From NCBI RefSeq assembly GCF_004804335.1, contig NZ_SRXY01000001.1:744001-808000 (forward strand): a stretch of DNA of 64,000 nt, given 5' to 3'. This document shows, in pieces, positions 28,087-37,005 of the stretch. Both the position numbers and the translations under genes were made by a program. Source of the DNA: Pacificoceanicola onchidii. GTDB lineage: Bacteria; Pseudomonadota; Alphaproteobacteria; Rhodobacterales; Rhodobacteraceae. Positions within the stretch are counted from its first letter, which is position 1; each line of letters begins with the position of its first letter. A model generated the notes under the pieces. It saw only the letters and a program-made list of their open reading frames with translations. It searched no databases and was not told the origin of the DNA.

Positions 28087-29367
28087 TCAGTAGTTGGACT
28101 TGATCTGAACGCAGGTGTTGGTCTCGGTGTTGTACATGCCGCAGCCGAGGTCTTTCCAATCGGACTTGAGAACCGCCGATTCCGGCAGGAAGTCGGTCCA
28201 TGCGTCGCCCGGAACCGGATCGGTCTGGGAGATGATGTCGAACTGACCATCGTCGAGGATCTCACCAATGAGAACCGGCTTGGCGAGGTGGTGGTTCGGC
28301 AGCATGACGGCTGTGCCGCCGGTCAGGTTCGGGAATTCCTGCCCGTACATGGCGGTGCGGACGGCATCCACTTCGGTGGTGCCAGCCGCCGTGGCTGCGT
28401 TCACCCACATGTTGAAGCCGATGTAGTGCGCTTCCATCGGATCGTTGGTCACACGCTCTTCGCCCATGCGGGCTTTCCAGGCTTCAACCCATGCCGCGTT
28501 GGCATCGCCTTCGGCGGACTGGAAGTAGTTCCATGCCGCGAGGTGGCCCACGAGGTTGGAGGTGTCGAGACCGGACAGTTCTTCTTCACCCACGGAGAAG
28601 GCAACAACCGGGATATCGTCGGCGGAGACGCCAGCGGCTGCGAGCTCTTTGTAGAAGCCGATGTTCGCGTCACCGTTGATGGTGGAGATCACGCCAACCT
28701 GCTTGCCGTCCGCGCCCAGCGCAACAACGTCGGCCACGATGGTTGCCCAGTCGGAGTGACCAAACGGCGTGTAGTTCACGAAGATGTCTTCTTCCGCGAT
28801 GCCCTTGGACTTGAGATAGGACTCGAGGATATTGTTCGTGGTGCGCGGGTAGACATAGTCAGTGCCGAGCAGCGCGAACTTCTCAACGCCAAGCTCTTCA
28901 AGGAAGTAGTCAGTCGCCGGGATCGCCTGCTGGTTCGGCGCCGCGCCGGTGTAGAAGACGTTCTTGGAGCTTTCTTCCCCTTCGTACTGAACCGGGTAGA
29001 AGAGCAGACCGTTCAGCTCTTCGATAACCGGCAGAACGGATTTACGCGACACGGAGGTCCAGTTGCCGAAGATCACGTCAACGTCGTGCACGGTCAGCAG
29101 CTCACGCGCCTTTTCAGCGAACAGCGGCCAGTCGGAGGCCGGGTCAACAACAACCGCTTCAAGCTCACAGCCGAGCAGACCGCCTTTGGCGTTCTGGTCT
29201 TCGACGAGCATCTCGACGGTGTCTTTGAGCGTGGTTTCGGAAATCGCCATGGTGCCGGAGAGCGAGTGCAGCACGCCGACCTTGATCGGGCAATCCTGCG
29301 CGAGCGCGGAGGTGGCGCTCAGCAGCAGAGCGGCAGTCGGAAGAGCAGCAAGATAGGAGGTTTTCAT
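28087..29367 (-). CDS. urtA: Urea ABC transporter substrate-binding protein UrtA
   Basis: Periplasmic urea-binding protein of 426 residues, type I ligand-binding fold. The signal peptide MKTSYLAALPTAALLLSATS ends at ALA. The mature protein shows the UrtA pattern IKVGVLHSLSGTMAISE, then TLKDTVEMLVEDQNAKGGL and the conserved DPASDWPLFAEKAREL. It is the first gene of the operon, so the promoter should lie in the 469-bp gap upstream. No urease genes are adjacent. Confidence 0.95.
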   Translation of the reverse strand: MKTSYLAALPTAALLLSATSALAQDCPIKVGVLHSLSGTMAISETTLKDTVEMLVEDQNAKGGLLGCELEAVVVDPASDWPLFAEKARELLTVHDVDVIFGNWTSVSRKSVLPVIEELNGLLFYPVQYEGEESSKNVFYTGAAPNQQAIPATDYFLEELGVEKFALLGTDYVYPRTTNNILESYLKSKGIAEEDIFVNYTPFGHSDWATIVADVVALGADGKQVGVISTINGDANIGFYKELAAAGVSADDIPVVAFSVGEEELSGLDTSNLVGHLAAWNYFQSAEGDANAAWVEAWKARMGEERVTNDPMEAHYIGFNMWVNAATAAGTTEVDAVRTAMYGQEFPNLTGGTAVMLPNHHLAKPVLIGEILDDGQFDIISQTDPVPGDAWTDFLPESAVLKSDWKDLGCGMYNTETNTCVQIKSNY

Positions 29368-29836
29368 TTTGGCATCAGCCCCTGTTTTGATGTGCGGCCT
29401 CAAACTTCGGCGGTCCCATGCGATACGCTCGCAATGCCGGTGGTCGCGGCCGCGACCATAAGGTAGATCGGGAAGTCTCGTTCAGGTCCCCTCGTGAGCA
29501 CCGTCCTCGTCAGCGAGGCCAGCGCTCGGTCAGCATTAAGAGCGCTCAGCCCCCGGGGTTCCCGATTCTTGCCTGACTCAAAGACGCAAATCCGGACATT
29601 CGATTAAAAATTCGGCGCAAAAACCGACGTTCGCCCACATATTGGGCGGGATGGATCGGAGCGCCTGAGCAAAAATTGCGCTTAGGGCGCGAAATTGAGC
29701 AGCGGTGAAACCGATGATTCAGTCTTCAACCTTCGGAAAACACCCCTCGCCCCCTTCGGAGCGCGCAGAACCGCTTTCCAAGATCGGGGATTGCCCTGTA
29801 TAGGAGCGCAAACGTTTTTCCCGACTGGAGACCAAC
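29368..29836. promoter_or_regulatory. urtA/dapD divergent intergenic region
   Basis: A 469-bp gap between divergent operons. I looked for an NtrC site and a sigma-54 promoter (TGGCAC-N5-TTGC) for the urea transporter and found neither. The middle has an A+T-richer stretch (about 29588-29625) and a small inverted repeat CGCCC..GGGCG around 29634-29648. No gene is apparent. dapD has an A+T-poor leader with GGAG at 29827. Confidence 0.35.
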
Positions 29837-30664
29837 ATGTCCAACGCACAGCTCGAATCCGCCATCGAAGCCGCATGGGAGGCGCGCGACACGATCACGC
29901 CTGCGACCACCGGTGAAACCCGCGACGCCATCGAAGACACGCTGAACGCCCTGGACAGCGGCAAGCTGCGCGTCGCCGAAAAGCTGGAGAGCGGTGACTG
30001 GCACGTGAACCAATGGGCGAAGAAGGCTGTGCTGCTCGGCTTCCGCATCAAGGACATGGAAGAGCAGTCCGGCGGCCCACAGGGCTCCGGCTGGTGGGAC
30101 AAGGTCGACAGCAAGTTCAAAGGCTGGGGCGACAACCAGTGGAAAGCCGCTGGCTTCCGCGCCGTGCCGAACGCCGTGGTCCGCAAATCCGCTTACATCG
30201 CGCCGGGCGTGGTGCTGATGCCGTCTTTCGTGAACCTCGGCGCGCACGTGGATGAAGGCACCATGGTCGACACTTGGGCCACCGTCGGCTCCTGCGCGCA
30301 GATCGGCAAGAACGTGCACCTGTCCGGCGGCGTCGGCATTGGCGGCGTTCTGGAGCCGATGCAGGCCGGCCCGACCATCATCGAAGACAACTGCTTCATC
30401 GGCGCGCGCTCCGAAGTGGTCGAAGGCTGCATCGTGCGCGAGGGCTCCGTGCTCGGCATGGGCGTCTTCATTGGCCAGTCCACCAAGATCGTGGACCGCG
30501 AAACCGGCGAAGTGATGTACGGCGAAGTGCCGCCCTACTCCGTGGTGGTTGCAGGCTCCATGCCGTCCAAGAACGGCATCAACCTCTACTGCGCGGTGAT
30601 CGTGAAGCGCGTCGACGAGCGGACCCGCTCCAAGACCGGCATCAACGAACTGCTGCGCGACTGA
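29837..30664 (+). CDS. dapD: Tetrahydrodipicolinate N-succinyltransferase
   Basis: Succinylates tetrahydrodipicolinate in the succinylase branch of lysine and meso-diaminopimelate synthesis. The 275-residue protein has an N-terminal helical domain followed by a left-handed beta-helix of hexapeptide repeats (from [20 protein letters not shown] through [25 protein letters not shown]) and the C-terminal segment [15 protein letters not shown]. dapE, two steps later in the pathway, is about 3 kb away. Confidence 0.97.
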   Translation: MSNAQLESAIEAAWEARDTITPATTGETRDAIEDTLNALDSGKLRVAEKLESGDWHVNQWAKKAVLLGFRIKDMEEQSGGPQGSGWWDKVDSKFKGWGDNQWKAAGFRAVPNAVVRKSAYIAPGVVLMPSFVNLGAHVDEGTMVDTWATVGSCAQIGKNVHLSGGVGIGGVLEPMQAGPTIIEDNCFIGARSEVVEGCIVREGSVLGMGVFIGQSTKIVDRETGEVMYGEVPPYSVVVAGSMPSKNGINLYCAVIVKRVDERTRSKTGINELLRD

Positions 30665-30683
30665 TCCGGCATACTTGCCAAAA

Positions 30684-30714
30684 ACAAAGGGCGGCCCAAG
30701 TGGCCGCCCTTTTT
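30684..30714. terminator. Bidirectional terminator between dapD and the channel-like gene
   Basis: Stem AAAGGGCGGCC / GGCCGCCCTTT with a short loop and five T residues on the plus strand, with the matching A-run on the other side. It ends 1 bp before the stop of the convergent gene. Confidence 0.9.
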
Positions 30715-30715
30715 G

Positions 30716-31753
30716 TTATCCGCCAAACCATTTCCGAACGAGCGCCGCATACCGTCCATCCTCGCGCAGTTTCAGCAGCGCTTGGTTCAAAGGTTCCCGC
30801 AGCGCGCTGCCCGAAGACAAGGCGATCCCGTAGTCTTCCTTGCGGAAAACGGTCTCGACCAGATACGCGCTCGTGTCGCGGCGTTCGGAGAGGTAATAGC
30901 TGAGGATCGGCCCATCGAAGACAACCGCGTTGATCTCGCCTGATTCAAAAGCATCCAGCATGTCGGCCAGCCCTGAATAGCCAAGATGCGCCACGGAACG
31001 GTTGTCCAGAAAGACAGAGGCCGTCGAGCCGTTCACCGAGCCGACCCGCCGGGTGTCGAGATCGTTCAAGCCCGAAACATTGGATGTCAGCCGGTTCACG
31101 GTGATCGCCGCCGTGATCTGGGCAACAAACAAGGACACCACGAACAGGCTGGCAAAGACCATCATGGTCGCCAACACCCGCCCCGGCGCGGATCGTGGCT
31201 GCCGTTCCTCGAAGCCCCCGTTGACCAGCAGGTTCAGCGCCCACCAGAACGCCGGAAATACGGCTTCCTTGAGTGTTCGGTCAAAATAGGGCTGCTTGTG
31301 CCGCTCGAACAGCCACATCACCATCCCAATGGCCCAGAGCACCCCCAATGCCAGCAAAACATAAGCTGCGACCTGCCATGTCAGCAGTTGCCGCCACAAC
31401 GGCACACGCGATCCGCCGTCCACCATGATCTGCAACCCGCTTTCAAACACGGGCAAGGTGAAGTCCATCACCGCCTCACGCGCTGCCGTGATGGAGATAT
31501 TGGCGATTGCCCCGTCAACCGCGCCTGTCTCCACAGCCTCCAGCATCGCGCCGAACCCGTCCATTTCCTGAAACGTGACCTCCCGGCCCAGCTCATCGGC
31601 CATGGCTTGCATCAGCTCGATACTGAAACCGGTTGTGCCGCCCTGCATGGAAAACGGCGGGCGTTCGACCGTGGCGATTGTCAGCCCCTGGGCCGCGACG
31701 GTTTTCACCAACGCCGTGCAAATCACCAAAGCCCAAATGAGGACACGTGCCAT
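30716..31753 (-). CDS. Glutamate-receptor-like channel/solute-binding protein
   Basis: Layout of a prokaryotic ionotropic glutamate receptor (GluR0 type): signal peptide to about residue 21, first half of a type II solute-binding fold (23-118; TIATVERPPFSM, GAIANISITAAREAVMDFT), membrane helix 126-149, a pore-loop-like segment 165-187, membrane helix 193-217, then the second half of the binding fold. The loop reads FWWALNLLVNGGFEERQP and lacks the TVGYGD filter known from GluR0. It may bind an amino acid and form a channel of unknown selectivity, or act only as a sensor. Length 345 residues. Confidence 0.75.
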   Translation of the reverse strand: MARVLIWALVICTALVKTVAAQGLTIATVERPPFSMQGGTTGFSIELMQAMADELGREVTFQEMDGFGAMLEAVETGAVDGAIANISITAAREAVMDFTLPVFESGLQIMVDGGSRVPLWRQLLTWQVAAYVLLALGVLWAIGMVMWLFERHKQPYFDRTLKEAVFPAFWWALNLLVNGGFEERQPRSAPGRVLATMMVFASLFVVSLFVAQITAAITVNRLTSNVSGLNDLDTRRVGSVNGSTASVFLDNRSVAHLGYSGLADMLDAFESGEINAVVFDGPILSYYLSERRDTSAYLVETVFRKEDYGIALSSGSALREPLNQALLKLREDGRYAALVRKWFGG

Positions 31754-31898
31754 CTCTCACCCCACAGTTGCACGTTTCACCTGATCCGGCTGCATGTCAC
31801 ATATTATGTAGTTTGAATAGGGCAGAGCGGCCGAACCTATCCGTCTGAATTGACAATTCGGGGCGCTGCGGGCATTGCCGCCTCAAAGGAGTGCAGCC

Positions 31899-32243
31899 AT
31901 GGCCAAGGAAACCGGCAAAAAACCGAAGCGCGTGCAACAGGTGTTCACCCTGCTGGTCGAGGTCGGCCGCAAGGAGGACGATGGCCTGCCCGAGGGCAGC
32001 ACCGGGGCCGCGCTCATGTGTTATGCCTCCGGCGTGGATGAGGCCGAAGCGGTGCGTGAAACCGTTGCCATCCTCAAACAGGCCGACATGGCTCCGCTGG
32101 ATGTGACGGGTTATGGCACCGCCGACGAGCGCAGGGCACAGGGCCATGACATCGGCAAGGATGAGCAGGACCTGATGGATCGCGCACTGGCGGAAAACGC
32201 GGTGATCGTCGCCCAGGTCAATCCGTTCTTCGACAAGGACTAG
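31899..32243 (+). CDS. Conserved small protein of unknown function
   Basis: A 114-residue soluble protein that I do not recognise. The start at MAKETGKKPK has AAAGGAG 8 bases upstream. The N terminus is basic, followed by an alternating strand/helix pattern (VFTLLVEVGRKEDDGLPEGS then AALMCYASGVDEAEAVRETV) and a C-terminal IVAQVNPFFDKD, suggesting a compact alpha/beta fold. It is flanked by the divergent channel-like gene and a convergent Hint-domain gene, so it is probably monocistronic. Confidence 0.6.
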   Translation: MAKETGKKPKRVQQVFTLLVEVGRKEDDGLPEGSTGAALMCYASGVDEAEAVRETVAILKQADMAPLDVTGYGTADERRAQGHDIGKDEQDLMDRALAENAVIVAQVNPFFDKD

Positions 32244-32270
32244 GGCGCGTCTGCCCCAAACCCTGAAACG

Positions 32271-33344
32271 CTAAGCCGCTCGCGCCTCGGCCAGCGTCGT
32301 CGCCTCAAAACTGCAGAGCACTTTCAGCCCGGCCCGCGCATGTTCCGGGAACAATCCGCGCGGGCACTCCGCTAGCAGGCTGCGCTGAACATGCTCCGCC
32401 CGCCGCCGCAATCGGCCAACATAAAGGCTCTCCACCTCAACCCCCGCCGTGAGCAGTGGCTCATGCCGGGGCAGCAAAAGCTGGTGGTAGCGGACAAAGG
32501 CATGGCCGGTCTCGTAGGACGCGGCAAAGCCGTTCACGAGGCTCTGTGCCGGGATCAGCACCGCCTCCCGCCCAAAGATATATTCCACGTCCGATCCGCC
32601 GATCACCAACCGTTGCTGCGGCGCGACGATCAGATCGCGTTTCAGCCCGAAGTAAGGCGCGCGCAGCCGGATGGGCCGGAAAGAGCCCAGCGCCGGAACC
32701 CGCCGCGACACCCGCGCAAGTACCGGAACCGCCCCGCTTTCGCGGGTATGGATGGTGTCGCCGCACTCCAGCCGGGAAATCCGGGTAGGGCCATCCGGCG
32801 TCTCCACCTGCACCTGATCGGTCAGCGCAGGCATGGGCCCGATCGGCTCGACAGCGGACGAAACCGCACAGAACAGCACGTCGCGATCCACTTCACGCAG
32901 TTCCGGGCGCCGGACGATGGTGTAGACATCCTCTACGAAAAGTCGCGGCACCGCGGCGGTGACCTGCTCCGTGACCTGATCCCCTTCGGGACGTTCAACC
33001 GCGAGCCGCCCCGTCCCGAGGGCCACATCCCAGCTGAACGTCACCCGCAGCACATCGGCGCGCGCCTCCCACGGTGGTTGCAGCACCGTGTGAAACACCG
33101 CGTCGTCCTGTGTCAGCACAAGCACAAGGCTGCCGCCCGGCAAGGCACGTATGGATATGGCGCTTTTGTCCGGCTGGTCTCGCTCGAATTGGAACAACGT
33201 CTGCGGCCGGCCTTCCGGCGACAGCCGCATCTCGATCACGATACTGCCTTGCCTCAGAAGCGCCCCGCGCGCCACATCGCGCCCGCCAAACACTCTTGGA
33301 CAGACCCAGGCCTGCCCATCTCCCATGGTTGCGATCCAGCTCAT
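32271..33344 (-). CDS. Hint-domain protein (Hedgehog/intein type)
   Basis: A 357-residue protein with a C-terminal Hint domain of the kind common in rhodobacteria: VETPDGPTRISRLECGDTIH, TRESGAVPVLARV, RPIRLRAPYFGLKRDLIVAP and FVRYHQLLLPRHEPLLTAGV. The N-terminal 150 residues form a beta-rich module I cannot name. The start at MSWIATMGDG is preferred because GAGAG precedes it. Hint domains can self-process, but the first residue of the block here is not the usual Cys of inteins, so activity is uncertain. The substrate or partner is unknown. Confidence 0.72.
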   Translation of the reverse strand: MSWIATMGDGQAWVCPRVFGGRDVARGALLRQGSIVIEMRLSPEGRPQTLFQFERDQPDKSAISIRALPGGSLVLVLTQDDAVFHTVLQPPWEARADVLRVTFSWDVALGTGRLAVERPEGDQVTEQVTAAVPRLFVEDVYTIVRRPELREVDRDVLFCAVSSAVEPIGPMPALTDQVQVETPDGPTRISRLECGDTIHTRESGAVPVLARVSRRVPALGSFRPIRLRAPYFGLKRDLIVAPQQRLVIGGSDVEYIFGREAVLIPAQSLVNGFAASYETGHAFVRYHQLLLPRHEPLLTAGVEVESLYVGRLRRRAEHVQRSLLAECPRGLFPEHARAGLKVLCSFEATTLAEARAA

Positions 33345-33522
33345 GCCGGACTCTCGCGCCACATACCCATTTCACGACCTACTGCTCGAGCCCCGGATTT
33401 GCCCGGTGGCGATTGTTCTGAGCCATTCTTAGCATAATCCGGCGCATCAGGCGAGTGGCATAGTCATTTGCCAATCTCCGCCCGGCGCGATAGCCCTTGG
33501 CCCATAACAAGGGAGACGCCCC

Positions 33523-34668
33523 ATGTCCGCCATTGACCCCGTTGATCTGACCGCCCGCCTTGTGCGCTGCCCCTCTGTCACGCCCGAGGAAGGCGGTGCT
33601 TTGGTGCTGTTGCAGGAGCTGCTTGAAGAGGCCGGCTTCTCCTGCACGCGCGTGGACCGGAACGGCACGTCGAACCTCTTTGCGCGCTGGGGAGACAAGG
33701 GCGCAGAGAAGACTTTCGGTTTCAACGGCCACACAGATGTCGTGCCCATCGGCACTCTTGAGGATTGGACGTTTGATCCCTTCGGAGCGGAGATAGACGA
33801 CGGCTTTCTCTACGGGCGCGGCTCGACTGACATGAAATCCGGCGTCGCCGCCTTTGCCGCCGCCGCAGTGGATTTTGTCAAGGACACGCCCCCGGACGGC
33901 GCCGTGATCCTGACCATCACCGGCGACGAAGAAGGCGACGCGACGGACGGCACGGTGGCCTTGCTTGACTGGATGAAAGATCAGGGCGAGCAGATGGATG
34001 TCTGCCTTGTTGGAGAGCCCACCAGCCCCGATTTTATGGGCCAGATGATGAAAATCGGACGGCGCGGCTCGCTCTCGGCATGGTTCACCGTCACAGGCAA
34101 ACAGGGCCATTCAGCCTACCCTCACCGCGCGCTCAACCCGATGCCCGCCATGGCGCGGCTCATGGACCGGCTTGCCTCGCACACGCTGGACGAGGGCACA
34201 GAGCACTTCGATGCCTCGACCCTTGCCGTCGTCACCATCGACACCGGCAACCCCGCGACCAACGTGATCCCCGCTGAAACCCGCGCCTGCGTCAACATCC
34301 GCTACAACGATGCCCACACCGGCGCAGCCCTGTCCGAATGGTTGCGCGCCGAGGCGGCCAAGATCGACGATGAGTTCGGCACTGTCACGGAGGTCAAAAT
34401 CAAGATCTCCGGCGAAAGCTTCCTGACCCCGCCGGGCGCGCTCTCCGATCTCATCGGCGCGGCGGTGCAGGCTGAAACCAACCAGGTGCCGGAACTGAGC
34501 ACCACCGGCGGCACCTCCGACGCGCGCTTTGTCAAAGACCACTGCCCGGTGGTGGAGTTCGGCCTTGTGGGCAAGCGTATGCATGCCGTCGATGAGCGCG
34601 TTGAGGTTGCGCAAGTGCATCAACTCAAAGCCATCTACGCCCGTATCTTGCGGGAGTATTTCGCGTGA
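33523..34668 (+). CDS. dapE: Succinyl-diaminopimelate desuccinylase
   Basis: Di-zinc amidohydrolase that removes succinate from N-succinyl-LL-diaminopimelate. The 381-residue product has the M20 metal-site residues H70 and D72 (NGHTDVVP), D103 ([10 protein letters not shown]), E136-E137 ([11 protein letters not shown]), the E of LVGEPT, and the terminal histidine in [11 protein letters not shown]. The dimer domain spans about 180-290. It heads a three-gene operon with overlapping frames. Confidence 0.96.
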   Translation: MSAIDPVDLTARLVRCPSVTPEEGGALVLLQELLEEAGFSCTRVDRNGTSNLFARWGDKGAEKTFGFNGHTDVVPIGTLEDWTFDPFGAEIDDGFLYGRGSTDMKSGVAAFAAAAVDFVKDTPPDGAVILTITGDEEGDATDGTVALLDWMKDQGEQMDVCLVGEPTSPDFMGQMMKIGRRGSLSAWFTVTGKQGHSAYPHRALNPMPAMARLMDRLASHTLDEGTEHFDASTLAVVTIDTGNPATNVIPAETRACVNIRYNDAHTGAALSEWLRAEAAKIDDEFGTVTEVKIKISGESFLTPPGALSDLIGAAVQAETNQVPELSTTGGTSDARFVKDHCPVVEFGLVGKRMHAVDERVEVAQVHQLKAIYARILREYFA

Positions 34669-35087
34669 CGCTGGAAGTCATTGAAACGGACGACCTCGCC
34701 GCCTGCCATGCCATCCGGCGTGCGGTGTTCATCGACGAACAGGGCTTCACAGACGAAGAAGAATGGGATGACCTTGATGAAGGCTCCATCAAGCTTCTGA
34801 TCAAGGACGGCACACAGCCCGTCGCCACCGCGCGGCTGCTCGTTCAGGACGGCATTGGCAAGATCGGCCGGATTTGCGTGCTCAAGGAAGGGCGCGGCAA
34901 GGGTCTGGGCGCAAAACTCGTCCTCTTCGGGCTGGAGCACTTCCGCAACAACCCTGCCATCAACACTGTTGAACTGGGCGCACAATGCCACGCGCTTGGT
35001 TTTTACGAAAAGCTCGGCTTCAGCGCCTTTGGAGAGGAATACCTCGATGGCTCCGTGCCCCATCGCAATATGCGGTGTGCCGTATGA
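34665..35087 (+). CDS. GNAT family N-acetyltransferase
   Basis: A 140-residue acetyl-CoA-dependent acetyltransferase of the GNAT fold; acceptor unknown. The acetyl-CoA loop is [20 protein letters not shown], followed by the YEKLGF segment. The N terminus ([21 protein letters not shown]) places it near the ElaA/YjcF-like group. Translation begins with GTG overlapping the dapE stop (GTGA), and the stop overlaps the next start (ATGA). Confidence 0.85.
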   Translation: MTLEVIETDDLAACHAIRRAVFIDEQGFTDEEEWDDLDEGSIKLLIKDGTQPVATARLLVQDGIGKIGRICVLKEGRGKGLGAKLVLFGLEHFRNNPAINTVELGAQCHALGFYEKLGFSAFGEEYLDGSVPHRNMRCAV

Positions 35088-35665
35088 GGCAGAAAACCCT
35101 GATCGTCATGGTCAAAGAGCCGCATCCGGGCCGTGTGAAAACCCGCCTTGGCCGCGACATGGGCCTGACCGCCGCCGCGTGGTGGTTCCGTCATCAGGTC
35201 ACCCGCCTGCTGCGCCGATTGGAAGACCCGCGCTGGCAGATTATCCTCGCCGTCGCCCCGGACCGCGAAGGACTGCAAAGCCGCATCTGGCCTGCCCACC
35301 TGCCTCGCCTGCCGCAGGGCACCGGAACCTTGGGCGACCGCATGGCGCGCGCCATGCGCTCTGCACCGCCGGGACCGGCCTGTGTGATTGGCGCGGACGT
35401 GCCCGGCATCACCCGCAGCCACATTGCGTCCGCCTTCCGGGCGCTCGGCAATCACGATGCTGTCTTTGGCCCCGCGCCCGATGGCGGCTATTGGCTTGTG
35501 GGCACACGCAATGCTTCCGCCGTGCCAAAGACGCTCTTTGAGGGCGTGCGTTGGTCCACGGAGCACGCGTTGGCTGACAGCATTGCCTCGCTGCCCGGCG
35601 CGCGCATCGGCAAGATCCAGACCTTAAGGGACGTGGACACGCTCGCCGATCTGCGCGCGCTTTGA
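35084..35665 (+). CDS. TIGR04282-type glycosyltransferase (DUF2064)
   Basis: A 193-residue nucleotide-sugar-transferase-like protein. Recognised by the N-terminal MVKEPHPGRVKTRLGRDMG, the metal segment IGADVPGITRSHI and FGPAPDGGYWLVG. These proteins are GT-A-like and often lie near phospholipid or cofactor genes, but their acceptor is not established. The ATG overlaps the stop of the GNAT gene, so dapE, GNAT and this gene are translated as one coupled unit. Confidence 0.82.
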   Translation: MRQKTLIVMVKEPHPGRVKTRLGRDMGLTAAAWWFRHQVTRLLRRLEDPRWQIILAVAPDREGLQSRIWPAHLPRLPQGTGTLGDRMARAMRSAPPGPACVIGADVPGITRSHIASAFRALGNHDAVFGPAPDGGYWLVGTRNASAVPKTLFEGVRWSTEHALADSIASLPGARIGKIQTLRDVDTLADLRAL

Positions 35666-35683
35666 AAGGACCGCAGCCCCGCC

Positions 35684-36856
35684 TTACTTCGTCTGGAAGG
35701 CAATCGGCCACATGAAGTCGAGCGGCTTGTAACCCTGCCCGAGATACTGCGTGATCCCTGCGCTGTCGGTCATGTTGTAACCCCTGTCGAGCGTCCCCGT
35801 CGGCACCGAGAAGGGAAAGAACGCGCCGCTTTCGGGATTATAGGCCGCCGACGCATGGCAGGCATGGCAACTGGCCTCGAACCGCGTCCAGTACTGCGGC
35901 TGCGCCGTGTTCGGGCTGCCTGCGAAATCCTCCATATCCGTATGCCCAAGGATCACCGGCACCTCGCCCGTGCCGTCCACAGTAAACCGGATCTGCGTGC
36001 CGTTGGGCGCATAGGCCTGATATCCGAAATCCGCCACGCCGCCCTCGGCAAGCACCTTGTCGATCTCCTCACGGCTCAGCGGCGCGCGCTGGGTGATCAG
36101 GTTCTCGCGCACTTGGCCCACACCGGGATTGTCGTTGAACTCAAACGTCGTCCAGAACCAGCTTGGCTCTTCGGAATAGAAGATGTCCTCCACCGGGTAC
36201 TTCAGCGACTGCATCTTCACCATGATATGCAGACCGCGCCACCAGTAATAGCCGCCATCAAACTTGAACGTCAGCGCCCCATCCGGCGCATCTTTCGGGT
36301 CGGCGATCTGCAGCCATGATGCTTTCAGTTCGACGGACCCGACAGGCATGTCGACGGCATCGTTCTTCTGGAAAAACGCCGCCACGTCGATCTTCGTCGT
36401 CAAACCTGCGTCGATCAGGTAGTCATAGGCGATCTTGTTGCGTGTCACCTCTTCATTGGCGCCATCGGGATCCACGGTTGAGATGCGGCCCGCGTCGATG
36501 TCTTTCTTCTCCGCTGACGGCTCCATGGCCCGGCGCGGCGCGGCGTTGGTCCAGTCAAACGGCATCCGCGTGCCAAAGGTATCCGGGTCCGTCGGCCAAG
36601 CCATCCAAACCGGCACCTTCTTCGTATCCGAAATCCCGCCATCGGGATCATCGATCAACTGGCTCACCCGCGCAAAGAACATCCACGCCAACCGCTCCCG
36701 CTCTTCGAGCGATCCGTTGAAGGCGAAATCCACGCAGTCGGCGGCAAAAACATCGTCGGGTTTGTCGATCCACCCCGGCGTGTCGCAGGCAGCACTGGCC
36801 AAGGTGGGTGCGGTCAAACCCGCGAGAAGGGGGAGCAGGGCAAGGTGGCGGGTCAT
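35684..36856 (-). CDS. Secreted single-CxxCH cytochrome-like protein
   Basis: A 390-residue periplasmic protein. The signal peptide (MTRHLALLPLLAGLTAP to ASA) is followed by a large domain I cannot assign, rich in tryptophan and acidic residues. Near the C terminus is one haem c motif, SCHACHASAAYN. The start at 36856 is chosen because GGAG lies 8 bases before it; the upstream ATG would include that site. The gene stands alone, divergent from rnr. It may be an electron-carrying or haem-containing enzyme; the large N-terminal part argues against a simple carrier. Confidence 0.65.
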   Translation of the reverse strand: MTRHLALLPLLAGLTAPTLASAACDTPGWIDKPDDVFAADCVDFAFNGSLEERERLAWMFFARVSQLIDDPDGGISDTKKVPVWMAWPTDPDTFGTRMPFDWTNAAPRRAMEPSAEKKDIDAGRISTVDPDGANEEVTRNKIAYDYLIDAGLTTKIDVAAFFQKNDAVDMPVGSVELKASWLQIADPKDAPDGALTFKFDGGYYWWRGLHIMVKMQSLKYPVEDIFYSEEPSWFWTTFEFNDNPGVGQVRENLITQRAPLSREEIDKVLAEGGVADFGYQAYAPNGTQIRFTVDGTGEVPVILGHTDMEDFAGSPNTAQPQYWTRFEASCHACHASAAYNPESGAFFPFSVPTGTLDRGYNMTDSAGITQYLGQGYKPLDFMWPIAFQTK

Positions 36857-37005
36857 GGGCGTCTCCATTGGCTGAATTCAAATTCTGGCTGAGCACAGCC
36901 TAACAACGTACAATCCATGATTGATGTGACCCCTGTCACAGGCGGGTTGCAATGCTGCGCTCTCTTCGGCGTGACGCCCTTAGCCTCCCGTGCTAGGAAA
37001 CCCCC

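Noticed and set aside
29368-29836. Sigma-54/NtrC promoter for the urea transporter
   Set aside because: No TGGCAC-N5-TTGC element or NtrC dyad could be found on the correct strand.
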